Shown here in pieces: positions 11,009 to 22,433 of a stretch of 64,000 nucleotides of DNA. The position numbers and the translations under genes were made by a program. Under the pieces are notes generated by a model. It ran no database searches and was not told where the DNA came from. It saw only the letters and a program-made list of their open reading frames with translations. This DNA comes from Prasinococcaceae sp. CCMP 1430 (taxonomy: Eukaryota; Prasinodermophyta; Palmophyllophyceae; Prasinococcales; Prasinococcaceae). Within the stretch, counting starts at the first letter, position 1. The number at the start of each line of letters is the position of its first letter. The stretch covers positions 235,437 through 299,436 of the forward strand of contig RQSC01000010.1 of NCBI GenBank assembly GCA_013416795.1. Direction: 5' to 3'.

Positions 11009-12532
11009 ATGGTAGCAATTCGCCCTGATGAGATTAGTAGCATTATTCGTCAACAAATTGAAGATTATGCATCTACAGTAAAAGTTACAAATGTAGGTAC
11101 AGTTCTACAAGTTGGAGATGGTATTGCACGTGTATATGGTTTAAACAAAGTAATGGCTGGTGAGCTATTAGAATTTGAAGATGGTACTGTAGGTATCGCA
11201 CTAAACTTAGAAGCTGACAACGTTGGTGTTGTACTTATGGGTGGTGGTTTCGAAATTCAAGAAGGTAGTTCAGTAAAAGCAACTGGTAAAATTGCCCAAA
11301 TTCCTGTAGGAGAAGGGTTCTTAGGCCGTGTTGTAGATGCACTAGCACGACCTGTTGATGGAAAAGGTGATATTACACCTGATGATAGTCGTTTAATCGA
11401 ATCTCCAGCACCAGGTATTATTTCACGTCGTTCAGTTTATGAACCACTACAGACGGGTCTTGTAGCTATTGACGCAATGATTCCAATCGGTCGTGGTCAA
11501 CGTGAGCTTATTATTGGTGACCGTCAAACTGGTAAAACAGCTGTAGCCATTGATACAATTATTAACCAGAAAGAAACTGGTGTTATTTGTGTATACGTAG
11601 CTATTGGTCAAAAAGCATCTTCTGTTGCTCAAATTGTTACTTCATTAGAAGAAGCTGGTGCATTAGAGAATACAATTATTGTTGCTGAAAACGCTGATTC
11701 TCCAGCGCCATTACAGTACTTAGCTCCTTATACTGGTGCTGCTTTAGCAGAATATTTTATGTACACAAACCGTCATACTCTGGCGATTTATGATGATTTA
11801 TCTAAGCAAGCTGCTGCTTACCGTCAAATGTCTCTTTTATTACGTCGTCCACCAGGTCGTGAAGCGTACCCTGGAGATGTATTCTACTTACACTCACGTT
11901 TACTTGAACGTGCAGCTAAGCTAAGTGATGCATTAGGCGAAGGAAGTATGACAGCATTACCTGTGGTAGAAACACAAGCAGGGGATGTATCGGCGTATAT
12001 TCCAACAAATGTTATTTCTATTACTGATGGTCAGGTATTCTTATCAGGTGATTTATTCAACTCAGGTATCCGTCCAGCAATTAACGTAGGTATTTCAGTT
12101 TCTCGTGTTGGTTCAGCTGCGCAAATTAAAGCTATGAAGCAAGTAGCTGGTAAATTAAAGTTAGAATTAGCACAGTTTGCTGAATTAGAAGCTTTTTCAC
12201 AGTTTGCTTCAGATTTAGATAAAGCAACTCAAAACCAGCTAGCTCGTGGACAACGTCTACGTGAATTACTTAAGCAAGCACAAGGTGCTCCACTTTCAGT
12301 TCCACAACAAGTAGTTACTATCTACACAGGAATTAATGGGTATCTTGATGATGTTGAAGTAGCAGATGTTCGTGAATTCTTATCAGGACTTCGTGAGTAT
12401 GTTGGTACAAGTGCTACAGGAATTATTGATAGCATTAATTCTTCTAAGAAATTTGATGATGATGCAGAAGCTATGTTATTAGAAGCAATTGCAACATATA
12501 AAGAAAGTTTCTTTGCTTCTAAAAAAGGTTAA
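11009..12532 (+). CDS. atpA: ATP synthase CF1 subunit alpha
   Basis: A 507-codon non-catalytic nucleotide-binding subunit of CF1. The P-loop GDRQTGKT lies at about residues 170-177, and the alpha signature ([18 protein letters not shown]) is present near 280. Last gene of the atpI-H-F-A operon; atpD (delta) is absent here, as in other green plastids. A 14-bp hairpin follows. Confidence 0.99.
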   Translation: MVAIRPDEISSIIRQQIEDYASTVKVTNVGTVLQVGDGIARVYGLNKVMAGELLEFEDGTVGIALNLEADNVGVVLMGGGFEIQEGSSVKATGKIAQIPVGEGFLGRVVDALARPVDGKGDITPDDSRLIESPAPGIISRRSVYEPLQTGLVAIDAMIPIGRGQRELIIGDRQTGKTAVAIDTIINQKETGVICVYVAIGQKASSVAQIVTSLEEAGALENTIIVAENADSPAPLQYLAPYTGAALAEYFMYTNRHTLAIYDDLSKQAAAYRQMSLLLRRPPGREAYPGDVFYLHSRLLERAAKLSDALGEGSMTALPVVETQAGDVSAYIPTNVISITDGQVFLSGDLFNSGIRPAINVGISVSRVGSAAQIKAMKQVAGKLKLELAQFAELEAFSQFASDLDKATQNQLARGQRLRELLKQAQGAPLSVPQQVVTIYTGINGYLDDVEVADVREFLSGLREYVGTSATGIIDSINSSKKFDDDAEAMLLEAIATYKESFFASKKG

Positions 12533-12556
12533 TTTTCATTAATTAACTCTCTCTTT

Positions 12557-12591
12557 ATTTGTCAAGTAAACAAAACATTTACTTGACAAAT
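12557..12591 (+). terminator. stem-loop after atpA
   Basis: Perfect 14-bp inverted repeat (12557-12570 with 12578-12591), 24 nt after the atpA stop. Likely 3' end of the atp operon. Confidence 0.6.
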
Positions 12592-12643
12592 ATTATTCTT
12601 TTATTGTATACTTAAATAAATAAATAAGTTAATTAATAATTCA

Positions 12644-12716
12644 GCCGAGATAGCTCAGTTGGTAGAGCAGCGGATTGAAAATCCGCGTGTCACCAGTTCG
12701 ACTCTGGTTCTTGGCA
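12644..12716 (+). tRNA. trnF-GAA: tRNA-Phe(GAA)
   Basis: Cloverleaf with anticodon loop TTGAAAA (GAA). Upstream TTGTATACTT could be its -10. Confidence 0.95.
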
Positions 12717-12836
12717 TAAAATTTATGATATTGTTCTCATTTTGTATATTTTTTGATTATCTTTCTGAATAATCATATAACTATATGAATAAATTATAAA
12801 TTTTTATTTATGCATAAATAAAAATTATTATTATGA

Positions 12837-12855
12837 TAGTGTATACTAATCACTA
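12837..12855 (+). promoter_or_regulatory. rbcL promoter -10 inside a small inverted repeat
   Basis: TAGTG (12837-12841) and CACTA (12851-12855) are inverted around a TATACT hexamer at 12842-12847, about 110 nt before rbcL. The hexamer fits a -10. The flanking dyad is a conceivable operator, for example for the LysR-type regulator encoded at 48343. This is speculative. Confidence 0.3.
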
Positions 12856-12955
12856 ATATTGAGCTTATGCTCCCGGAATAGATGTATGACTAGATATTCT
12901 AATTTTATAGATTCTAGATAAAAGAGCCTATCTTTACTAAAACTTAAAAAACTTT

Positions 12956-14383
12956 ATGGCACCACAAACAGAAACTAAAACAGGAACAGGGTTCCAAGCC
13001 GGGGTAAAAGATTACCGTCTAACTTACTACACTCCAGAGTACGTTGTTAAGGATACTGATATTCTTGCAGCATTCCGTGTACAGCCTCAGCCAGGTGTAC
13101 CAGCTGAAGAGGTTGCTGCAGCAGTAGCAGCTGAATCATCTACAGGTACTTGGACAACTGTATGGACTGATGGTCTAACTTCTCTTGACCGTTACAAGGG
13201 TCGTTGTTACGATATTGAGCCAGTTGCTGGTGAAGACGATTCTTACATCGTATACGTAGCTTACCCTCTAGATCTATTTGAAGAAGGTTCTGTAACTAAC
13301 CTATTTACTTCAATTGTTGGTAACGTATTTGGTTTTAAGGCTTTACGTTCACTTCGTCTAGAAGATTTACGTATTCCTCCAGCTTACGTTAAGACTTTCA
13401 CTGGTCCTCCTCATGGTATTCAGGTTGAGCGTGATAAGCTAAACAAGTACGGACGTGCTCTACTAGGTTGTACTATTAAGCCTAAGCTAGGTCTTTCTGC
13501 TAAGAACTACGGTCGTGCAGTATACGAATGTCTTCGTGGTGGTCTTGATTTCACTAAGGATGATGAGAACGTAAACTCTCAGCCATTCATGCGTTGGCGT
13601 GATCGTTTCCTTTTCGTAGCAGAGGCTTCTTACAAGGCTCAAGCAGAAACTGGAGAGGTTAAGGGTCATTACCTAAACGCAACTGCTGCTACTTGTGAAG
13701 AAATGCTTAAGCGTGCAGCTTGTGCTAAGGATCTAGGTGTTCCAATTATTATGCATGACTACCTAACTGGTGGTTTCACTGCTAACACTTCTCTAGCTCA
13801 CTACTGTCGTGATAACGGTCTTCTTCTACACATTCACCGTGCGATGCACGCTGTAATTGACCGTCAGCGTAACCACGGTATTCACTTCCGTGTACTTGCT
13901 AAGGCTCTACGTATGTCTGGTGGTGATCACCTTCACTCAGGTACTGTTGTAGGTAAGCTTGAGGGTGAACGTGAAGTAACTCTAGGTTTCGTAGACCTAA
14001 TGCGTGATGACTACATTGAGAAGGACCGTTCTCGTGGTGTATACTTCACTCAGGATTGGGTTTCTATGGGTGGTGTTATGCCAGTAGCTTCTGGTGGTAT
14101 TCACGTATGGCACATGCCAGCTCTAGTTGATATCTTCGGTGACGATGCATGTCTACAGTTCGGTGGTGGTACTCTAGGACACCCTTGGGGTAACGCACCA
14201 GGTGCTGCAGCTAACCGTGTAGCTCTTGAGGCTTGTGTTCAGGCTCGTAACGAAGGACGTTCTCTAGCTCGTGAAGGTGGAGATATTATTCGTGCAGCTT
14301 GTAAGTGGTCTCCTGAACTAGCTTCAGCTTGTGAAGTTTGGAAAGAGATTAAGTTCGAATTCGAAACTATTGATACTCTTTAA
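12956..14383 (+). CDS. rbcL: Rubisco large subunit, form IB
   Basis: A 475-codon catalytic subunit fixing CO2 on ribulose bisphosphate in the stroma. The carbamylated Lys and Mg ligands appear in [11 protein letters not shown] (K201, D203, E204). Loop 6 Lys334 is in the segment VVGKLEGE, and the N-terminal active-site region is intact. The green form IB type is shown by the MAPQTETK N-terminus and overall sequence. Codons are strongly biased. Monocistronic, with a 12-bp hairpin after the stop. Confidence 0.99.
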   Translation: MAPQTETKTGTGFQAGVKDYRLTYYTPEYVVKDTDILAAFRVQPQPGVPAEEVAAAVAAESSTGTWTTVWTDGLTSLDRYKGRCYDIEPVAGEDDSYIVYVAYPLDLFEEGSVTNLFTSIVGNVFGFKALRSLRLEDLRIPPAYVKTFTGPPHGIQVERDKLNKYGRALLGCTIKPKLGLSAKNYGRAVYECLRGGLDFTKDDENVNSQPFMRWRDRFLFVAEASYKAQAETGEVKGHYLNATAATCEEMLKRAACAKDLGVPIIMHDYLTGGFTANTSLAHYCRDNGLLLHIHRAMHAVIDRQRNHGIHFRVLAKALRMSGGDHLHSGTVVGKLEGEREVTLGFVDLMRDDYIEKDRSRGVYFTQDWVSMGGVMPVASGGIHVWHMPALVDIFGDDACLQFGGGTLGHPWGNAPGAAANRVALEACVQARNEGRSLAREGGDIIRAACKWSPELASACEVWKEIKFEFETIDTL

Positions 14384-14725
14384 TCTATTTTAATATATTT
14401 TAGATTCCTTTTATGGAATCTAAAATGTATTAAATTTAATAATTCTTATTAATTATTTGTTTAAATTTTGTTTTTTCGATTTTTTATTTAAATTTCTTTG
14501 TAGGAACAATAATGCTTAATAATATTTAATTTAAATAAGTCTTAAAGAGGCTATATGACTTTTTAACCTTCCTTAATTTGGTATTATTTATAACGTAAAG
14601 ATGTAAAACAAAAATCTTTGCAAATGTACAGTAACAAAGAATTCTGATCGTGTACTACAAAATATAAAGTTTTGTAAAAATTTATTTATTGTTTAGTCAA
14701 ACAATAAAATGGGAAAATATATATA
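14384..14725 (+). other. rbcL-rrs spacer with rRNA promoter and leader
   Basis: About 340 nt without a protein gene. It holds the rbcL 3' hairpin (14397-14426), an extended -10-like TTTGGTATTAT at 14577-14587 suited to the rRNA operon, and a 9-bp stem (14686-14694 with 14699-14707) just before the 16S 5' end that is probably an rRNA processing element. Confidence 0.55.
14397..14426 (+). terminator. stem-loop after rbcL
   Basis: 12-bp inverted repeat with a 6-nt loop, 14 nt after the rbcL stop. Confidence 0.6.
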
Positions 14726-14730
14726 AAAAA

Positions 14731-14765
<35 letters not shown>

Positions 14766-14993
14766 TATGCTTAACACATGCAAGTCGTACGAAAACTTTT
14801 TTTGCTTGCAAAGAAAGTTTTAGTGGCGAACGGGTGAGTAACGCGTAAGAATCTGCCCTCAGGAAGGGGATAACAGTGGGAAACTACTGCTAATACCCTA
14901 TAAGCGCATGCGTAAAAGCCTTCGGGCACCTGGGGATGAGCTTGCGTCTGATTAGCTAGTTGGTGAGGTAATGGCTTACCAAGGCGATGATCA

Positions 14994-15048
<55 letters not shown>

Positions 15049-15591
15049 TCTACGGGAGGCAGCAGTGGGGAATTTTCCGCAATGGGCGAAAGCCTGACGG
15101 AGCAATACCGCGTGGAGGATGACGGCCTATGGGTTGTAAACTCCTTTTCTTTGAGAAGAAGTCCTGACGGTATCAAAGGAATAAGCATCGGCTAACTCCG
15201 TGCCAGCAGCCGCGGTAAGACGGAGGATGCAAGTGTTATCCGGAATTATTGGGCGTAAAGCGTTTGTAGGTGGAAAAATAAGTCTATTGTTAAATCCAGG
15301 AGCTTAACTTCTGTCCAGCGATATGAAACTATTTTTCTTGAGGGTGGTAGGGGTAGAAGGAATTCCTAGTGTAGCGGTGAAATGCGTAGATATTAGGAAG
15401 AACACCAAAGGCGAAGGCATTCTACTGGGCCAATCCTGACACTGAGAGACGAAAGCTAGGGGAGCGAATGGGATTAGATACCCCAGTAGTCCTAGCCGTA
15501 AACGATGGATACTAGGGGATACGCGAATCGACTCGTGTATGCTCGCAGTTCACACAGTAAGTATCCCGCCTGGGGAGTACGCTCGCAAGGG

Positions 15592-15648
<57 letters not shown>

Positions 15649-15740
15649 TGATGCAACGCGAAGAACCTTACCAGGACTTGACATACCATAGACATTTTTA
15701 TGAGAGTAATTATTTCCTTCGGGACTATGGATACAGGTGG

Positions 15741-15806
<66 letters not shown>

Positions 15807-16060
15807 TCTTTTGTTACCCCTATCGAGAGATAGGGGGAATCGAAAGAGACTGCCGGTCATAAACCGGAGGAAGGTGAGGATGACGTCAAGTCAGCATGCC
15901 CCTTACGTTCTGGGCCACACACGTGCTACAATGGGCAAGACAATAAGTAGCTAACCTGCGAAGGTACGCAAATCTAAGAAACTTGCCCTCAGTTCGGATT
16001 GGAGGCTGCAACTCGCCTCCATGAAGTCGGAATCGCTAGTAATCGCCGGTCAGCCATACG

Positions 16061-16113
<53 letters not shown>

Positions 16114-16232
16114 TGGCTATGCCCGAAGTCATTACCCCAACCTCGGAGGGGGATGCCTAAGGCAGAGTTAGTAACTAGGGTGAAGTCGTAACAAGGTAGC
16201 CGTACTGGAAGGTGCGGCTGGATCACCTCCTT
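14726..16232 (+). rRNA. rrs: 16S ribosomal RNA
   Basis: Small-subunit rRNA recognised by AGAGTTTGATCCTGGCTCAG near the 5' end, the 530-loop GTGCCAGCAGCCGCGG, GGATTAGATACCC, the AACGAGCGCAACCC region and the 3' end GGATCACCTCCTT. The last keeps the anti-Shine-Dalgarno CCTCC, which agrees with the GGAG sequences before many genes here. No intron. Ends are approximate to a few nucleotides. First gene of the rrs-trnI-trnA-rrl-rrf operon. Confidence 0.98.
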
Positions 16233-16330
16233 AACTATCTTATTCTATTAAGCATAGTTGTCGATCACATCAGAAATTCTACTGTAATCTATCTATTCAA
16301 ACAATGAATGGACTATAAAACACCTTTTGT

Positions 16331-16346
16331 GGGCTATTAGCTCAGG

Positions 16347-16389
<43 letters not shown>

Positions 16390-16404
16390 GTCCAGAATAG
16401 CCCA
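16331..16404 (+). tRNA. trnI-GAU: tRNA-Ile(GAU)
   Basis: Cloverleaf with anticodon loop CTGATAA (GAU) in the 16S-23S spacer. No intron. Confidence 0.97.
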
Positions 16405-16407
16405 GGT

Positions 16408-16480
16408 GGGGGTATAGCTTAGTTGGTAGAGCACTGCCTTTGCAAGGCAGATGTCAGCGGTTCAAGTCCGCTTACCTCCA
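16408..16480 (+). tRNA. trnA-UGC: tRNA-Ala(UGC)
   Basis: Cloverleaf with anticodon loop TTTGCAA (UGC), only 3 nt after trnI. No intron; the whole rRNA spacer is compact. Confidence 0.97.
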
Positions 16481-16529
16481 GAGAGAGTTTAACTCTCTAT
16501 ATAGCATTATAAAAAAGAAAAAGATCAAT

Positions 16530-18272
16530 AAACAAAGGGCATATGGGGGATACCTAGGTATCAAGAGTCGAAGAAGGGCGTAAAAACCGACGATATGCTT
16601 CATGGAGCTGGCATTAAGCTATGATATGAAGATTCCCGAATAGGATAACCTTTAAAACATTTTTCTGAATGCATAGGAAAAAATGAGAAAACCAAGTGAA
16701 CTGAAACATCTTAGTAGCTTGTGGAAAAGAAAGCAAAAGCGATTCCCGGAGTAGTGGCGAACGAAATGGGAACAGCCCAAAAGTTAACTTATTTGATTAA
16801 CTGGTTGAGGGAGTCCAAAATCTTAAAATTATATATTTACGCGAATTGTTTGAATGACAAACCAAAGAAAGTGATAGTCTTGTAGCTTAAAATTTATAAA
16901 ACTAAAGAGTGACATCCCAAGTAGCATGAAACATGTGGAATTTCGTGTGAATCTGCGAGAACCACCTCGTAAGGCTAAATACTCCTTGATGACCGATAGT
17001 GAACAGTACCGCGAGGGAATGGTGAAAAGAACCCCCATAGGGGAGTGAAAAAGAATATGAAACCGTATGCTTACAAGCAGTAGGAGGACGATTTAACGTT
17101 TGACTGCGTGCCTGTTGAAGAATGAGCCGGCGACTCTTTGCATGTGGCTTGGTTAATGAGTTCCGCTCAGAAGCCTAAGCGAAAGCGAGTGTGAATAGCG
17201 CGTTTGTCATATGTAAAGGACCCGAACCCGGGTGATCTACCCATGGGCAGGATGAATCCCCAGTAAAATGGGGTGGAGGTCCGAACCGACTTATGTTGAA
17301 AAATGAGCGGATGACCTGTGGGTAGGGGTGAAATGCCAATCGAACTCGGAGCTAGCTGGTTCTCCCCGAAATGCGTTGAGGCGCAGCGGTAATTTATGGT
17401 CCACAAAGGGGTAAAGCACTGTTTTAATGCGGGCGGAGAGATCTGTACCAAATTAATGCAAACTCAGAATACTTTGTGTGATTTCAAAGTGCCAGTAAGA
17501 CTGTGGGGGATAAGCTCCATTGTCAAGAGGGAAACAGCCCAGACCACCGGCTAAGGCCCCAAAATGTATGCTAAGTGGTAAAGGAAGTGACAACGCAAAG
17601 ACAATCAGAAGGTTCGCCTAGAAGCAGCTATCCTTTAAAGAGTTCGTAACAGATCACTGATCAAGCGTCGTTGCACCGAAAATGAAAGGGACTAAGTATA
17701 CTGCCGAAGCTGTGGGATCAACTTTTAAACGTTGATCGGTAGGGGAGCGTTCTGTTCTTGATTGAAGCATGATCGAAAGGACATGTGGACAAAACAGAAG
17801 TGAGAATGTCGGCTTGAGTAGCGAAAACATGGGTGAGAATCCCATGCCCTGAGACCCTAAGGTTTCCTCTCGCAAGGCTCGTCCGCGGAGGGTTAGTCAG
17901 GAACTAAGGCGAGGCCGAACGGCGTAGTCGATGACAATTAGGTTAATATTCCTAAACTTTCTAAAAATTAGTTATTTGTGACGGCAATAACAATTCTATC
18001 ATAGCTGCATGGTGTTTATGATATCGTTCACATTGTCCAAGAAAAGCAGAATATCATGTGTTTTTAGAAACCTGTACCAGAAACCGACACAGGTAGGGTG
18101 GTTGAGAAGACCAAGGGGCGCGAGTGAACTCTCTCTAAGGAACTCGGCAAAATGACCCCGTAACTTCGGGAGAAGGGGTGCCTCACCAGCAATGGGGGGC
18201 CACAGTAACAAGACCCAAGCAACTGTTTATCAAAAACACAGGTCTCCGCAAAGTCGTAAGACAACGTATGGG

Positions 18273-18303
<31 letters not shown>

Positions 18304-18333
18304 TTGCGGTGGTTAGTGAAGAACGAAGCCATC

Positions 18334-18428
<95 letters not shown>

Positions 18429-18682
18429 TGATTTGGGTACTGTCTCGGAGAGAGGCTCGGCGAAATAGAATTGTCTGTGAAGATGCGGACTACCCCCACC
18501 AGGACAGAAAGACCCTATGAAGCTTTACTGTAGCTTGAAATTGTTGCCGAGTATATCGTGTGCAGCTTAGGTGGGAGGCGTTGATTATGTATTTCCGGAT
18601 ACATTGGAGCCATTAGTGAGATACCACTCTCGATATACTCAGCATCTCATCATATACTTTTAGCAAGTTATGAGACAGTTTT

Positions 18683-18714
<32 letters not shown>

Positions 18715-18908
18715 CAAAAAGTAACGGAGGCGTACAAAGGTATCCTCAGGCTGTTTAGAAATCAGCTGTGGCGTGCAAAGGCATAAGGATGCTTGACTGC
18801 AAGACCTACAAGTCGAGCAGGGACGAAAGTCGGTCTTAGTGATCCGACGGTTCCGTGTGGAAGGGCCGTCGCTCAACGGATAAAAGTTACTCTAGGGATA
18901 ACAGGCTG

Positions 18909-18968
<60 letters not shown>

Positions 18969-19013
18969 ACCTGGGGCGGAAGTACGTCCCAAGGGTTGGG
19001 CTGTTCGCCCATG

Positions 19014-19061
<48 letters not shown>

Positions 19062-19329
19062 ATATCCGGTGGAGGCGTTAGAGTATTGAGAGGATTCTTC
19101 CTTAGTACGAGAGGACCGGGAAGGACACACAACCGGTATACCAGTTATTGTTGCCAACGGTAAACGCTGGGTAGCTTTGTGTGGAGTGGATAACTGCTGA
19201 AAGCATCTAAGTAGGAAGCCCACCTCAAGATGAGTACTCTCTAAGGTCACGGTAAGAACAACCGTTAGATAGGTATCAGGTGTAAGTGCAGTAATGTATT
19301 CAGCCGAGATATACTAATAGACCGTATGA
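16530..19329 (+). rRNA. rrl: 23S ribosomal RNA
   Basis: Large-subunit rRNA of about 2.8 kb. Conserved blocks visible include TAACTATAACGGTCCTAAGG (18360), GGATAACAGGCTGATCTCCC (peptidyl-transferase region, about 18896) and AGTACGAGAGGACCGG (sarcin loop, about 19106). No intron at the usual insertion sites. A 17-nt sequence before the gene (16513-16529) is complementary to 19330-19346, forming the precursor processing stem that fixes the approximate ends. Confidence 0.97.
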
Positions 19330-19356
19330 ATTGATCTTTTTCTTTTTTTCTTATGT

Positions 19357-19473
19357 AATCGTGCTTTGAGCACAAAGGAACCACACTATTCCATCTCGAA
19401 CTAGCCTGTGAAACTTTGTAGCGAGGAACAAGGTATGGGGGACACCCCATGTAAACATTCCTTCAGTGCGATT
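19357..19473 (+). rRNA. rrf: 5S ribosomal RNA
   Basis: About 117 nt directly after 23S. The GGAACCACACTATTCCATCTCGAACT block is the conserved 5S loop B/C region, and the ends AATCG/CGATT pair. Ends approximate. Confidence 0.92.
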
Positions 19474-19665
19474 TTTATGTTTTTTTAATTTAAAGTATTT
19501 AACCAGAAGTATTTTTTTGATAACTTTTCGTTGATAAAATGAAAAATAAAAGTAAAGTAAAAATAAAATTATTCTAAGGTATAATATATAGTAGAGATAA
19601 TAAAAAGAGAAAGTAATTTTAGTTTTGGTTCTTTTTATTATATTTTATTATTGGAGAATTTTATT

Positions 19666-20724
19666 ATGACAATTGCTATCGGTAAAGAACAGCAAAATCG
19701 TGGCTGGTTTGACCAAGTTGATGATTGGTTAAAGCGTGACCGTTTCGTATTCGTAGGATGGTCTGGGCTACTTCTACTTCCATGTGCTTATAATGCACTT
19801 GGTGGTTGGTTAACAGGTATTACTTTTGTAACATCTTGGTATACTCATGGTCTTGCATCTTCATTCCTTGAAGGTTGTAACTTCCTAACTGCAGCGGTTT
19901 CAACGCCTGCTAACGCTATGGGACATTCATTACTACTTATTTGGGGTCCTGAAGCTCAAGGTGATATTACACGTTGGTTCCAGCTTGGAGGTCTTTGGAC
20001 ATTCGTAGCACTACACGGATCATTTGGTCTAATTGGTTTCATGTTACGACAGTTTGAAATTGCTCGTGCTGTAGGACTACGTCCTTACAACGCTATTGCT
20101 TTCTCAGCACCAATTTCAGTATTTGTTTCTGTATTCTTAATTTACCCACTAGGACAATCTGGTTGGTTCTTCGCACCAAGTTTTGGTGTAGCAGGAATTT
20201 TCCGATTCATTCTTTTCTTCCAAGGTTTCCATAACTGGACACTAAACCCATTCCATATGATGGGTGTTGCTGGTGTACTTGGTGCTGCACTTCTATGTGC
20301 AATTCACGGTGCAACTGTAGAGAACACAATTTTTGAAGATGGTGATGGAGCAAACACTTTCCGTGCATTCAACCCAACTCAATCAGAAGAAACATACTCA
20401 ATGGTAACAGCAAACCGTTTTTGGTCACAAATTTTCGGTATTGCATTCTCTAACAAGCGTTGGTTACACTTCTTCATGCTATTTGTACCTGTAACAGGTC
20501 TATGGATGAGTGCTATTGGTGTTGTTGGATTAGCTTTAAACCTTCGTGCTTATGATTTCGTTTCTCAGGAAATCCGTGCTGCGGAAGATCCAGAATTTGA
20601 AACATTCTATACTAAAAACATTCTACTAAACGAAGGTATTCGTGCATGGATGGCTGTTCAAGACCAACCACACGAACAACTTGTATTCCCAGAGGAGGTA
20701 CTGCCACGTGGAAACGCTCTTTAA
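19666..20724 (+). CDS. psbD: photosystem II reaction centre protein D2
   Basis: A 352-codon partner of D1 in the PSII core. The ATG at 19666 (MTIAIGKE) is chosen over an upstream in-frame TTG because it gives the conserved N-terminus and has TTGGAG upstream as a ribosome binding site. The D2 hallmark C-terminus LPRGNAL is present. The last 17 nt overlap the start of psbC, the usual arrangement. Confidence 0.99.
   Translation: MTIAIGKEQQNRGWFDQVDDWLKRDRFVFVGWSGLLLLPCAYNALGGWLTGITFVTSWYTHGLASSFLEGCNFLTAAVSTPANAMGHSLLLIWGPEAQGDITRWFQLGGLWTFVALHGSFGLIGFMLRQFEIARAVGLRPYNAIAFSAPISVFVSVFLIYPLGQSGWFFAPSFGVAGIFRFILFFQGFHNWTLNPFHMMGVAGVLGAALLCAIHGATVENTIFEDGDGANTFRAFNPTQSEETYSMVTANRFWSQIFGIAFSNKRWLHFFMLFVPVTGLWMSAIGVVGLALNLRAYDFVSQEIRAAEDPEFETFYTKNILLNEGIRAWMAVQDQPHEQLVFPEEVLPRGNAL
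20691..20710 (+). promoter_or_regulatory. psbC Shine-Dalgarno and GTG start inside psbD
   Basis: AGAGGAGGTA at 20691-20700 lies 7 nt before a GTG at 20708. This strong site within psbD explains initiation at GTG and gives the conserved psbC N-terminus (METLFNGS). Confidence 0.85.
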
Positions 20725-22093
20725 TGGAAGTCTTGTTATTGGTGGACGTGATCAAGAATCAACAGGATTTGCTTGGTGGTCTGGTAACGCACGTCTAATT
20801 AATCTTTCAGGAAAATTATTAGGTGCACACGTTGCACATGCTGGTCTTATCGTTTTTTGGGCTGGAGCTATGAACCTATTTGAGGTTGCTCACTTTGTAC
20901 CAGAAAAACCTATGTACGAGCAGGGTCTTATTTTATTACCACACCTAGCAGCTCTAGGTTGGGGTGTTGGACCTGGTGGTGAAGTTATTGATACATACCC
21001 ATACTTTGTATCAGGTGTACTTCACTTAATTTCTTCAGCAGTTTTAGGTTTCGGTGGTGTTTACCACTCACTTTTAGGTCCTGAAACACTAGAAGAATCT
21101 TTCCCATTCTTTGGATATGTTTGGAAAGATAAGAACAAGATGACAACAATTTTAGGTATTCACCTTGTTGTTCTTGGAATCGGAGCATTCCTTTTCGTTT
21201 GGAAAGCTATGTACTTCGGTGGAATCTATGATACATGGGCTCCAGGTGGTGGAGATGTTCGAATTGTAACAAACCCAACACTTAACCCAGGTATTATTTT
21301 TGGTTATCTTTTAAAGTCACCATTTGGTGGTGACGGTTGGATTTGTTCTGTAGATAACCTTGAAGACGTTGTTGGAGGTCATATTTGGATTGGTTCAATC
21401 GAAATTCTTGGTGGTTTCTGGCATATCTTTACAAAGCCATGGGCTTGGGCACGTCGTGCATTTGTATGGTCTGGTGAAGCTTACCTTTCATACAGTCTTG
21501 CAGCTGTTTCAACAATGGCATTTATTGCAGTACCAATGGTTTGGTACAACAATACTGTTTATCCTAGTGAATTCTTTGGTCCAACTGCGGCTGAAGCTTC
21601 ACAGTCTCAGACATTCACTTTCCTTGTACGTGACCAGCGTTTAGGTGCTAACGTTGCATCTGCACAAGGTCCAACAGGTCTTGGTAAGTACTTAATGCGT
21701 TCTCCTACTGGTGAAATTATTTTCGGTGGTGAAACAATGCGTTTCTGGGATTTCCGTGGTCCATGGGTAGAACCTTTACGTGGTCCTAACGGTTTAGATC
21801 TAAACAAAATTAAAAATGATATTCAGCCATGGCAAGAACGTCGTGCTGCTGAGTACATGACACATGCACCACTTGGTTCATTAAACTCAGTTGGTGGTGT
21901 AGCAACAGAAATTAACGCTGTAAACTATGTTAACCCACGTTCATGGTTAGCTACGTCTCATTTCTGTCTAGCATTCTTCTTCTTTGTAGCTCACTTATGG
22001 CATGCTGGTCGTGCTCGTGCTGCTGCAGCCGGGTTTGAGAAGGGTATTGATCGTGATACTGAACCAGTATTATCAATGCGTCCACTTGACTAA
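20708..22093 (+). CDS. psbC: photosystem II CP43 chlorophyll apoprotein
   Basis: A 461-codon inner antenna protein of PSII with six transmembrane helices and the large lumenal loop. That loop holds the conserved GGETMRFWD region, where Glu354 and Arg357 contact the Mn cluster. Initiation is at GTG 20708, overlapping psbD by 17 nt. The frame is open further upstream (to 20642), but that region is psbD read out of frame. A 17-bp hairpin follows. Confidence 0.98.
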   Translation: METLFNGSLVIGGRDQESTGFAWWSGNARLINLSGKLLGAHVAHAGLIVFWAGAMNLFEVAHFVPEKPMYEQGLILLPHLAALGWGVGPGGEVIDTYPYFVSGVLHLISSAVLGFGGVYHSLLGPETLEESFPFFGYVWKDKNKMTTILGIHLVVLGIGAFLFVWKAMYFGGIYDTWAPGGGDVRIVTNPTLNPGIIFGYLLKSPFGGDGWICSVDNLEDVVGGHIWIGSIEILGGFWHIFTKPWAWARRAFVWSGEAYLSYSLAAVSTMAFIAVPMVWYNNTVYPSEFFGPTAAEASQSQTFTFLVRDQRLGANVASAQGPTGLGKYLMRSPTGEIIFGGETMRFWDFRGPWVEPLRGPNGLDLNKIKNDIQPWQERRAAEYMTHAPLGSLNSVGGVATEINAVNYVNPRSWLATSHFCLAFFFFVAHLWHAGRARAAAAGFEKGIDRDTEPVLSMRPLD

Positions 22094-22125
22094 TTTTAAT
22101 ATTAGTTAGTGTTAACCTTATAATT

Positions 22126-22161
22126 TTATTGTTGTTCTGTTTAAAAACAGAACAACAATAA
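22126..22161 (+). terminator. stem-loop after psbC
   Basis: Perfect 17-bp inverted repeat (22126-22142 with 22145-22161), 33 nt after the psbC stop. Confidence 0.65.
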
Positions 22162-22320
22162 TTAGATTTTTTCTATTAATAATTTTTTTTATTTGACTAT
22201 TTATTTTTGTAATTTGAAATTAAATTATTTAGGTTTAATTTATATTATTAACTTATGTCAATAAGTAATCTTAGCTTAGGAACTATCAATAATAATAAAA
22301 TTTATTTTTGTTTTCACGTT

Positions 22321-22391
22321 TTATAATCTATAAAGTATTTAAGTAAAAAGGTTGAAATTGCCTTTTTACTTAAATACTTTATAGATTATAA
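22321..22391 (-). terminator. 31-bp perfect inverted repeat after psaB
   Basis: Arms 22321-22351 and 22361-22391 are exact reverse complements around a 9-nt loop, 42 nt beyond the psaB stop. Very long for a plastid 3' hairpin. Confidence 0.65.
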
Positions 22392-22433
22392 TAGTAAATT
22401 ATAAACTCCTAACTATTTAACTTGCAGTAAAAT

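Larger units (their letters stand above)
22094..22433. other. spacer between convergent psbC and psaB
   Basis: About 340 AT-rich nt with no gene. It contains two long inverted repeats, 22126-22161 and 22321-22391, one near each gene's 3' end. Nothing else seen. Confidence 0.6.

Noticed and set aside
14771-19450. Many open frames on both strands of the rRNA region
   Set aside because: They fall inside 16S, 23S and 5S rRNA, which are identified by conserved blocks.
20642-20707. An ATG start for psbC at 20642
   Set aside because: It lies in psbD coding sequence out of frame; the GTG at 20708 has a strong Shine-Dalgarno and gives the conserved N-terminus.
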